The translations under genes and the position numbers were made by a program. The notes below the pieces were generated by a model, which did not search any database, was not told the DNA's origin, and worked only from the letters and a program-made list of their open reading frames with translations. From contig SRSI01000004.1 in assembly GCA_005656395.1 (NCBI GenBank), forward strand, positions 1,178,001 through 1,242,000: 64,000 bases of DNA, written 5' to 3'. This document shows positions 54,642 through 64,000 of the stretch, one piece after another. Source of the stretch: Strongyloides papillosus (Eukaryota > Nematoda > Chromadorea > Rhabditida > Strongyloididae). Each line of letters opens with the position of its first letter. The first letter of the stretch is position 1.

Positions 54642-57268
54642 TAACATGCAGCGCCGGGTAGAACTTACCCGGCACCCGACCCGGCAAAAAAAAAAAAAAA
54701 ATTTTATACCCGACCCAGCAGGAGTAAAAATTTTTGCCGGGTAGACTTTTTTTTATCCTGAAACGAATTACAGGGGTAAATTGTTTGGAAAATTAAATCA
54801 TTTATATCATAATATTTTTGTTCTGGATTTTAGTAACCACTTAACTAAAAAAGTAAGTTAATATTTTCTAAATAACTATGTATCATTAATTTTTTACTTT
54901 AGATATGCCAAAAGAAGTAAAACGGAAAAGAGCACACACTGAGAGTAATGATGGTGAAAGTGATGATGATAGAGAAAAGCAAATCTGTGAAGTCATTAAT
55001 TCAAATACCAACAGTAAGTATGCAGTATTTTTTAAAAAAGAAATTGTTGGTTGTGCTTCAAAATTTATCTGTAAAATTTGTGGTATGTTAATGGTCAAAG
55101 TAATATCATTTACATTTTTAGACTCTTCTAATCCCGCTGAATTTACTACAAACAATCCACGTAATTATGGAACTTCAAATTTCGATAAACATTTAAAAAA
55201 CTATCCATAAATTGTCTATAGTCCAGTCAAAAGAGTCAGTACCAAACAAGATAACCACATTTTTTAAAGTAAAGGAGGAGGAAAAAAAAGATTTTGATAA
55301 GAAAAGTATAGCTCTAAATTTCATTAAAATGAACACATGTTACAGGTAAGTATATTATTTAAGATAATTTCTAATAAATTTTTAATAATTTTAGAATGTT
55401 TTCTAATAAAGGGTTTAAATTTTTTAATGATTCACTACCATCTGCCTCTACTGTTCAACGATACGTTAAGGATTTAGCTAATGAAGCATATGCTAAACTT
55501 CAAGATGGACTTGAAGACTATAATTTTGTTTTATCATTTGATGGTTATAAATTTCAACAAAAAAAGATGCTGTCAGTGGTGATTTTTAAATCAAATGGTT
55601 TTGATGTAGAGAAGTGGGAGACCGTTGTATTTCCAGTATCTTCAAAATTCACTGATATTGCTGCTGCTATTTCTAATGAGATTAACAAAGTCCCTTGTTT
55701 AAGTAAGTTTTATAAAAATTTTTAATTTTTAATAATTTTTTGTAGTAACTTGTGATGGTGCTGCTTCATGTCTAAAGGCTGCACGTATCTTGCTATCAAA
55801 AAATAAAGTACGTCCTCTACACTGTTCAGCACATGCGTTTCATTTAGTGGTTACTCAAGCTATTGATAAGAGTCCATATCAATGCATAAAAAATTTATTT
55901 TCTCGAGCTAGAGGGATTGCAGCATCATTTAGAAGAACTGAAAATAGTTTAAAAAAAGATTACGTATGCCTATTGATGTAAGATGGAATAGTTATTTACA
56001 TTGTTTTGAGTCAATTCTTGAAAATAAAGATGAAATAAATAAATATGCAGTTGAAAATTCGCCTAAGCTTTTTTTAAAAAAGAGTGAAATAGCAGTATTT
56101 GAAAAGATATGTGAGATTTTAAAAATAATTGAAGTTGCGTCAATGTCCTGCTGTAACAATAAATGTCAACTTTATGAAATGACGTTTTATATCAGGGATG
56201 CTTTGTTTAAATTGTTTCAACTAAAAAATAATGAAGATGAAATTTACAGAGATTTGATAGGTGTAACATCAATAGAGGAGGAAGATGAAGAAGACCATGA
56301 TGATAATTGTGGTGATTCAAGTAAAGATGAAGATTATCAAGTAGATGAAGCTGAATACTCAGATTCTGGTGATTCTGACTTTGAAAATGATACAGATCTG
56401 GAAATAATTGATTTAGAAATAGATATGGTAGAAAATAAATTAGATGAATTAACGGATGAAAATATTAATAATTTACTAAACATGGAAGTTGGTGATAGTG
56501 CTAATGACAAAGAAGCGCTTTTAAATTTTATTGATAATTTGATGGGTAATATTTGTACAAGATTTAAATCACACTTCAATCATCCTTTTGTGAACTTAAG
56601 CTTGTTTTTATCTCCTGGTATGGTAAATGTAGAAAAAGTAATTGATGTTAAACAGGTAGAAAAATATATCATTAAAAATTGCTCAAAATATCTCTCTCAC
56701 TTAAACAACAATAATGAAAGATATGATGATGTCCCAGAAATTTTTAAAAATTTTGAATTTATTAAAGTATCTTCTGATGATAAAGAAGAGCCTTTGTTGA
56801 TGAATCAGATTAAAATAGAACTTAAACATTTTAAATTTCTCTCTTCTACCTCAAAATTAAAATTTAGAGAGTTTTGGGAAAAACACGGAAATGAATTAAT
56901 ACATTTAAAACAACTAGCTGTAAAAATTTTTACGTGTCAAGCCACAAGTGCATCTTGTGAACGTCTGAATTCATTTTTTAAAAGACGGTTACTATCTAGG
57001 CCGCGACTATCAAATAATCAACTGCGTTCTGAAACACTTGTATCGCGAAATAATTTCTACTTATAATTAAATTTTTGTACAATTTTTTATATTTTTTTAA
57101 ATAAATTATCTAATAAATTATTTGTTGTAAAAGTATATGTAGTTAAGTTTAATTATAAATAAATATTTCGGAGAAAATATTTTTTCTTACCCGGCACCCG
57201 ACCCGGCAATACATGGAAAAGTTCGATACCCGACCCGGCACCAAAATTTTCTATTTTGATGCATGTTA
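54642..57268 (+). mobile_element. Nearly complete hAT transposon with 8-bp target duplication
   Basis: It is bordered by the exact 8-bp duplication TTATCCAG (54634-54641 and 57269-57276). The ends are TAACATGCAGC and, inverted, TAACATGCATC. Just inside both ends are G+C-rich clusters of ACCCGGCACCCGACCCGGCA-type units, in sharp contrast to the surrounding A+T; these are likely transposase binding sites. It encodes a three- or four-exon hAT transposase on the plus strand. Target length and protein establish the hAT superfamily. Confidence 0.95.
54905..57066 (+). pseudogene. hAT transposase, two introns, two small frameshifts
   Basis: The start at 54905 (MPKEVKRKRAHTES) leads into a BED-type zinc finger, FICKICG ... 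NFDKHLKNYH. A one-base frame change after the AAAAAA run near 55190-55206 breaks it. The new frame continues KLSIVQSKESVPNKITTFFK to the intron at 55346-55394 (49 nt). Exon 2 holds VLSFDGYKFQQKKMLSVVIF with the first catalytic Asp. The intron 55703-55745 (43 nt) joins to ITCDGAASCLKAAR with the second Asp and LHCSAHAFHLVVTQAI. A second one-base frame change in an A7 run near 55945-55955 precedes RMPIDVRWNSYLH. The remainder (55966-57066) has an acidic insert and ends with the hAT dimerisation block TCQATSASCERLNSFFKRRL. Both lesions lie in homopolymers, so sequencing error or very recent decay are both possible. Confidence 0.88.
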
Positions 57269-57363
57269 TTATCCAGTATTATTTTATAATAACATTTACA
57301 TTAATGTCTTAAAGTTATCTTATAATCAATAATTTTTTTCATAACTATAATTACAGAAGTTAA

Positions 57364-57715
57364 CCCTTTCACGCCAGGATGACGCATATATGCGTCATAA
57401 ACAAAAATGTTAATGCATAGTGGTAATTTGTACTGAGAGGGGAAATTTTGGAATAAAGTTATTTCCAGTGATATAAAATACGTATATTAAAAAAAGAGGG
57501 GAAAAAAGAAATGAATTAAAGATAATAAAAAAAATAGATATAAATACATTAACAATTGTACTTTTTGTTTATTTTTATTTCATAAATATTAATTTTTATT
57601 AAAGAAATATATTACCAATCTGTTGTCAACTTTTATTCTATGTGAAAGTACTCTTTCTATTTTACACACAGATGAGTGCGTAATACAAAGAGAAAAATCT
57701 CCGGGCGCGAAAGGG
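57364..57715. mobile_element. piggyBac-type MITE
   Basis: It is flanked by TTAA on both sides (57360-57363, 57716-57719) with inverted ends CCCTTTCACGCCAGGA and CCCTTTCGCGCCCGGAG. The TTAA target and CCCT start are the piggyBac signature. It is 352 bp and non-coding. A perfect 18-bp palindrome TGACGCATATATGCGTCA lies at 57380-57397, and a related ATTACGCACTCATCTGTG block lies near the right end. Confidence 0.88.
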
Positions 57716-57719
57716 TTAA

Positions 57720-58432
57720 AATATGATTACATTATTAGTACATGCTTCCATACTTCTAGAAGAGTTAGTAATGTATGATCATCTTACACAATTATTGGAA
57801 GAGACTTCGCTTTTTACCAGCACATATTGCATGAGAAAAGAAACAGTGGAAGTATATAATATGCTAAACGTGCGCAGTCAATTATTTCATTTAAAATAAC
57901 CAATTGCATGTTATTCTTCACCTGGCTTTTGCTTCATTTTCTAAACTGTAAGTTTAGAATTTTTTTATAGACATTATCATAATTCTTTTAGTTCCTAACG
58001 TAGTCTAATTTTGATCAATTTATATATTATAATGTTTAATTCTTATTCTTAAGTTCCAATTTATTTCATTAACGTTTGAAAAAATTTTTTAATTAATTAC
58101 GTTCAAGATCATTAAAGTAAATAAAACATATGTAAGCATAATACGAATAATCAATATAATTAAAAGTTTTTTTATTCTGAGATACTATGTAGATATAAGT
58201 TAAACACATTGGATTTACAACACTAATATAATATAATATTAAAAGCGAGAGTTATAATATAAATTTACATGAAATGGCTAAAATGATTTTTCTTAAGATA
58301 ATGTACTAAACTTGAAAATATAATGACAATGTTGATTGCAATAAACAAATAAAGATTAAAAAGATACACTTGATATTTTGTGTAGATACAATTTTTCATT
58401 GAATTCAGTTGCAGATTTTATATGGTAAAAAA
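57720..58432. other. A+T-rich spacer
   Basis: Nothing recognised between the piggyBac MITE and the next CAGGGTG-type element. Confidence 0.45.
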
Positions 58433-58989
58433 CAAGGTGGTTTTTTTAAAAGTATAGTAGACAAAATTCGTAACACTATATTTTTTTAGTAAAAAATAAC
58501 TGTTGTGTTGCGACTAGACTAGCAAATTAGTTAGAATTTGATACATGCGTAGCGACAAAAATAAATAGTAAGAACAAAAAATGTTAAAAAGTAGTTAAAA
58601 TTTGTTAAAATTTATTATTGATAACATAGAATAAACATACTTTATATTTCTTGATAAAAAAAAATCTTTTTTTTACTAAGATTTAGTATAAAAATTTCTT
58701 AATTTTATAATTATACGTAAAAAATAAATAAATATTAAGATTTTTTTTAAAATTTACAACATAAAATGTAAGGAACCATAATATATTTTTATATTTTATA
58801 ACTGTCTACCTGATTATCATTCTTTATTTTTTGTTCGGATGTTTTTAAATAACTAGCTTGATTTTTATAACTCCAATTATTTGGCTCATCAATTTTACTT
58901 TTGAAGTCGCATCACTTTTTTTAATATTTTTGAAAAGTAAAATATATCTCCAAATTTTGCCTACTATACTTTTAAAAAAAATCACCCTG
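58433..58989. mobile_element. CAGGGTGATTTTTTT-type MITE
   Basis: The left end CAAGGTGGTTTTTTTAAAAG and the inverted right end CAGGGTGATTTTTTTTAAAAG share a following TATAGTAGRCAAAATT block, giving terminal repeats of about 35 bp. TA follows on the right (58990-58991), while the left flank is AA. Beyond the first 40 bp pairing is weak. It is 557 bp with no protein. Confidence 0.72.
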
Positions 58990-59051
58990 TATAGTGCATA
59001 TAAATTTGTCTAACATTTTTCTGTAACTTCACATTATATCGTTTTTTTATA

Positions 59052-60505
59052 CAGGGTGGCCCACGTAAGACTCCCCAGACATTTGCATATGTAGCTCTGC
59101 GTGTAGATAAGCTACAAATATAGCATTATACTCATTTTGTAGCTTAGATACATATGATGCTAAATATATAGATTCCACAACGAAACGTGGATTCCAGGCG
59201 CAGGTATGGAATTTCGAAATTTAGGTACATTTTTCGACTTTCATCAACTGTAACTTTTTTATTTGAAAAGAGTTTTTAATTATTGTTGCATATTCTAAAA
59301 GAACAAAGTCTTTTGTACTAACTCTCAAAATTATATAAAAAATAAAGTCTGGCAACCATGTTTAATTTTTAAATAAAAGTTAAAAATCTTGATTTTTTCC
59401 AAAAAATCGATGTTTTTTAAGAATAAAAATTTAATCAGGTAGTTTTCAAAAATTTTTTATTGATATTCTGATAGAGTAAGCAAAGCTCTATCGAATAAGT
59501 AGTGTCACTAAATTTAATTGAGTTTGAAGAAAGTTACGAATAGTCAAAAATTGAGCATTTTTTACAATAATGCTATTAAAAAAAAGAAAATATGTCAATC
59601 TTTCTTAAATTTTTGGGCACGGATTATGTTTTATTTTCAAAAGTATTAAAAATATTGCTCTTATTTTATAAAAACTTGCTCATATTTTAAAAATAAAGGG
59701 CATGAGAATATGAGTGGATATACAAAAGATTAAAAAAACACATTATAATTGCTCTTACAGAGTAATATCTATACAAAATAGTTTAAAACAATTGTAAATT
59801 GTGTGAAAATATTAGAAAAATTATTTTTTTCTTGAATTTGGGTGATAAAGAATATTTCAGTTCTTTAGACAATTTATGAACAAACAAATAATAATCTGTA
59901 AACTGATATGGATAAGTAGTGTTATTATTGCTATTAGGTTACCATAAAGATCGGGGAAAATATTATTTGTATTTTAACTTTCAAATGAAAGTGTCAAAAA
60001 GTTGACTTTGGCAAATCATAACTTCTTTCAAAGTCAACCGCTCAGAACGGTCATATACTCATTCGATAGAGCTTTGCTTACTCTATCAGAATACTAATAA
60101 AGCATTTTTAAAAATTATATGATTAAAATTTTATTTTTAAAAAACGTCGATTTTTTAGCAAAAATCAAATTTTTTAACTTTTATTTAAAAATTAAACAAA
60201 GTTGCCGGACTTCAATTTTTATATAATTTTGAGAGTTAGTACAAAAGACTTTGTACTTTCAGAATATGCAACAATAATTAAAAACTCTTTTCAAATAAAA
60301 AAGTTACAGTTGATGAAAGTCGAAAAATGTACCTAAATTTCGAAATTCCATACCTGCGCATGGAATCCACGTTTTGTTAGTATGTCTATAGATTTAGAAT
60401 GGCATATATCTCAGCTACAAAATGATTATAATACCATGTTTGTAGCTTATATATGCGCGAAGATTTATGTGCAAATGTCTGGGAAGTCTTACGTGGGCCA
60501 CCCTG
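59052..60505. mobile_element. Long palindromic element, CAGGGTGGCCCACGTAAGAC ends
   Basis: Inverted ends CAGGGTGGCCCACGTAAGAC are bordered by TA (59050-59051, 60506-60507). It is 1454 bp, almost the same length as 6460-7909. The central roughly 640 bp (about 59460-60100) closely match that element, including GAGTAAGCAAAGCTCTATCG and TCATAACTTCTTTCAAAGTC. The outer arms differ strongly between the two elements while matching each other within this one. Non-coding. Confidence 0.85.
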
Positions 60506-60507
60506 TA

Positions 60508-61199
60508 TAAAACGCTTTTATAGCTTTTCTACTTTTAATAGAAAATATTTAATATGAAACATAATTATTCAACTAAGAATCCTCTCAACGTTACTAAAAT
60601 TTAATCTTTTCGCATTTCTAATCCAAACGAAAGTAAGGAAAATCTCTACCATTTATTTATTGAAAGATTGCTCAATGAACAAAAGAAAAAAAATATTGAA
60701 CTTGACTCTAATAAAGTGTTACTCAGTGCCGTTATCTTTACTGTAACTCGAAATAATATCGGTGATATCTTTCTTTTATTTCCTTCTAAATCACTATATC
60801 GTGACACGGTTTTTATGATTCGAAAAAACAATAGTTATTTCGGCGTGTAATGAATTTATTCATTTGTAAAAATAACTGTCATTAGACTAAAAAGTTCTAT
60901 AATTTATTGAAAATGTGGTTAGTCATTGCTCCACATGTCAAATCTCGAAAACCGTCCATTTACAGAATTGGAAATGCGAACATATTTCTATACTTGATCA
61001 AGCGTTTACATTAATAGCAAACGACAATTGAGAGTACATGCAGAAGCATGAAATTCTAAGTGCTTTATGTTTTACTAACTTTACGTTCCGTATATGTTTT
61101 TTTCTATATTTGTTTTAGAAAAACTTATGTATCAAGGTAAAACAGTAATATTCGTTTTTCCGATGTTATTTACATTATTGTACTTATTTACGTATATTA
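60508..61199. other. A+T-rich spacer
   Basis: No gene supported. The plus frame at 60668-60850 and the overlapping minus frame at 60646-60831 cover the same bases and neither is recognised. Confidence 0.4.
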
Positions 61200-62114
61200 T
61201 TAGGTTGGTGCATAAATAATGGCCACGGAGAGAAAAAATGAATTAAGACAATATTTCTTTAAGTTTATGTTAAGTAAATTAATGGAAAATATATTCGTTA
61301 GAATCTACACATTTTTCTCAACGTTCTAACAGCTTTTGAATCCCCGCTTTATAAGATTCAGGACTTTTGGATTTAATAAAAAGTCACTGAGATCGCTTTC
61401 TGCCGACTCCTGATTCTTAAACAATTTATTCTTAAAAAATACATCCAAATGCTCAAACAAATCGAAAATTGTAAGAAAGAGATCAGGGGAGTATGTAGGG
61501 TAAGATAGAGCTCCATATTTCAATTTATCAAGTTTTTTTAATACTAGTTTCGAAAAATGGCATCTTATCTTGTCATTCTATAATATTGGGTTATTCCTAT
61601 TTTTAAAGTCGGATGATTTTCTTTAGTTTTCCACTAATTTTCTCAAGCTTCTTTCAATATATTTTAACTCTCTTGGTCATTGCTTTAGATTTAGCTCGAT
61701 AATCTTCCATTAATTCTGAGTATTGGTAGTAAAGGGTCCTCTTTTATCCTCTTTATTATTGAGATCAAAATTAACCCCTTGGAATTTCTCAAACCACCGA
61801 TGCAAATACCGTTCAGAAGTTGACCCTTCCCCCTATGCATTCACTTTATTTTAATATGCTTCAACTCTATTACATCTAAGTTTGAACCCATGTAAGAAAA
61901 TTACATGTAATTCTCTTTTTGACAACATCTTTAAGATTGGACATAACTTTTTTAAAATTAATTTTTAAATCGAGGTAATATGCAAAATGTTATCAGGGCA
62001 AGTCTTCCTACATTTCTACATAAAGACTGTTTTAATATGAATTTATTTATTTTATTTTTTTACAATGAAAAATTGTAGTAAGAATTTGCGGCCATTATTT
62101 ATGCACCAATCTAA
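61200..62114 (-). mobile_element. Internally deleted mariner, copy 2
   Basis: It has the same ends and content as 29740-30653, with TA flanks (61198-61199, 62115-62116). It is 915 bp. By eye the two copies differ at only a few per cent of positions and share the same internal deletion, so the deleted form itself has been copied. Confidence 0.92.
61326..61523 (-). pseudogene. C-terminal mariner transposase fragment
   Basis: The 65-residue frame has YPTYSPDLFLTIFDLFEHLD and FFKNKLFKNQESAESDL, the mariner block with the third catalytic Asp (SPDL) and the C-terminal tail. The upstream catalytic part is deleted, and an N-terminal scrap (HRWFEKFQGVNFDLN) lies at about 61768-61815 on the same strand. 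It cannot be active. The same frame in copy 1 carries extra changes. Confidence 0.8.
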
Positions 62115-62116
62115 TA

Positions 62117-63454
62117 CACATATAAATTACAGTTTTTGATTACCTTTTGTAATGTTTGTTGCGGTCAAAATTATCTTATGAAGCAGAATCTTGAAAAAGG
62201 AAGAGTAACAAACGAAAAATATATTGTTTAAATATGATTGGTAATATTTCGCGTCTTTGATTTAATACATTAGAACCTTTCTTCTACAAATGTGTCATTA
62301 ATTTTAAAATTTATTATAATTGTTTCTTTAATAATTTTATTTATATTTTAGTAATTATACAAATAAAATTTCACTTATGTTTAGTATAAATTCAGACGCG
62401 CATTTATCTACTTACTAAACATATAAATTTTGATCAGAAGTACTAGAAAAAGTATTGTAAAAAAAATTTAGATTTGATTTTTGAAATAAATTTTCGTACT
62501 TTGTGTTCGTTTCCACAAAAATTATTGCGTTATTATCATCAATAGTTTTTAGGTAATCCGGAGATTCACTCAGTAATTAAGCATTGCATTTCATTATTTT
62601 CGAAACTTTTTAGTTCATGATACACGATAGTATGTCTTGGAATATTATCATTATAAAATTCTTGAATTACTCTACGTTTCTTATTATTTGAAAGAATAGA
62701 AATATTTTTATCATGTATCTGTGTTACCGATATATGATTATATTTCTATTATTTTTTCCGTAAACTATCTGTTTTATAACTTTTGTGTATGTAGCAAACT
62801 ACTTTTTCTAAAATTATTGAATTACTAATTGTATATAAACATTCAACATAAATTTGGAAGCTTTACAAAATGTTAAAATTTCCATAAATATGCAATTTTT
62901 CGTTTTGCAATCTGATAAGTATGTACAATTTTCTCGAAGTTTTTTTATTTCAACGTTGTCGAAAATGGTTTCTAGGTTCTGTAAACCTTTTTGAACTATA
63001 TATAGCAGAATATTTTTTTGTTTTTTCAGATTCTATGAAAAAAGTTGTAGGAGCTCGTAGTCCTTTTGTTTTTATCGTATATACATATTGATTTTACTTA
63101 TCACGACCTTAAAACATATTTAGCATAAAGTACACTTCTTTTAAACATTTAACAATACTGTAATTTTTTTAAAATTCTTACTAGTACGTTATACTTTATG
63201 ATTTTACTAAAATCACTATCTATTTTAAAAAAAACATTAAAATGGTGGTCATTTTAGGTTATTTTAAGCGAGGTAAATTAGAATATCTTCGAATTTATTT
63301 TAAAATTTTCTCTCCTGTTTTTCTAACCGATATAGAAATGGTTTAATCCGAATATATTTAGCATTCATTCAACAATATAATAAATATCTGTTACATACAC
63401 GTCAATCATTTTAAATATATCATCGTACATATATGCCTACATATATTAAGAAAA
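62117..63454. other. A+T-rich DNA, one weak minus-strand frame
   Basis: On the minus strand at about 62574-62720 a short frame reads SNNKKRRVIQEFYNDNIPRH followed by ELKSFENNEMQCLITE and a stop. It is protein-like but unassigned. Nothing else is supported. Confidence 0.3.
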
Positions 63455-64000
63455 CACACAAAAAAAGGACACAGGTTTGCGTAAAATGTAACAAATTTGT
63501 CCCACCAAAAAAAATTTGAATTTTCTTGATTTGCGCCTAATTTTATAGCGATTATTTTGTATATGAAAAATTAAAACAACATTTAGAGAATTATTAAAAT
63601 AAGTTTCTATTTTTCTGGTATATTATTTTTATTTTAAAACATAAGTTATTTTCTACAATCCATATTAAAATACAAGGTTAAAATTTAATTATATGTAGAA
63701 TTACAAACACTTTTATAAAAAAACATTTTTAACATATTACAGTACATTTTTTTTAATATTTTTCAATAGTTTGAATTATTATAAATTGTATTTTTTGAAA
63801 TTTTTTTCATAATGTCTTTTAAAGATCATCTTTAAAAATCAAACTTATGAAAAGTTATAAAATAATATAGATTTTTATTTATAGTAAAAAAAATAACTTT
63901 TACATATTTTAATTGAAAATAAGAACGAATACTAAAATAATATTTTTAATTAATAATATTTTGTGTGAGTAAATAATTATTGCTTTTCATTATTATTTTT
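63455..64000 (+). mobile_element. Partial copy of the TIR element hosting copia (cut by window edge)
   Basis: It starts CACACAAAAAAAGGACACAGG and follows the left part of the 17164-22856 element through TTGTCCCACC, CATATTACAGTACATTTTT and TGTGTGAGTAAATAATTATT. It lacks the roughly 430-bp segment present at 17511-17945. The left flank is AA rather than TA. The right end lies beyond the window. Confidence 0.7.

Noticed and set aside
60646..60850. Overlapping open frames on both strands next to a foldback element
   Set aside because: Both cover the same 200 bases, neither shows motifs, and at most one could be real.

Overview
The window is very A+T-rich eukaryotic DNA. Its contents suggest an animal nuclear genome, most likely an arthropod/insect, although the species cannot be named from sequence alone. 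The support is an intron-containing tRNA-Tyr and a tRNA-Ala gene, Ty1/copia, mariner, pogo/Tigger, hAT, MULE and piggyBac-type elements, GT-AG introns of only about 36-49 nt, and no bacterial-style operons. I found no convincing intact host protein-coding gene; almost everything recognisable is mobile DNA or its remains.

Left part (1-17 kb): a small IS630/Tc1-like element whose inverted ends are 21-bp phased arrays (685-1506); several TA-flanked palindromic foldback/MITE elements (1699-2590, 5408-6199, 6460-7909, 15361-15860); two tRNA genes on the minus strand (4449-4520 Ala, 4831-4917 Tyr with a 14-nt intron); and decayed coding-like DNA around 9-10.6 kb.

Middle (17-34 kb): an apparently intact copia retrotransposon (18174-22482) with near-identical 91/93-bp LTRs, a CTTAT target duplication, an unbroken 1302-residue Gag-Pol and a primer site matching the anticodon arm of elongator tRNA-Met. 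It sits inside an older TIR element (17164-22856). Downstream are a MULE-derived miniature element (25008-25401), a non-LTR retrotransposon EN+RT reading frame broken by one stop codon (26109-28679), and a decayed MULE (29390-33734) into which both an internally deleted mariner (29740-30653) and a second MULE family (31655-32813) have inserted.

Right part (34-64 kb): two degenerate mariners (39202-40466, 44441-45726); an unexplained pocket of coding-like remnants on both strands (about 42.4-46.6 kb); a Tigger/pogo element (48731-50862) apparently inserted in a third MULE relic; a nearly complete hAT element with an exact 8-bp target duplication and two homopolymer-associated frameshifts (54642-57268); a piggyBac-type MITE (57364-57715); two CAGGGTG-type palindromic elements (58433-58989, 59052-60505); a second copy of the deleted mariner (61200-62114); and a window-edge copy of the element that hosts the copia (63455-64000).

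The most notable structural signals are the exact 21-bp phasing of subterminal repeats in two unrelated transposon types, the series of deletion derivatives in the MULE family, and the palindromic families whose arms match within an element while their outer sequence differs between elements. All identity statements are by eye; no searches or computations were run.
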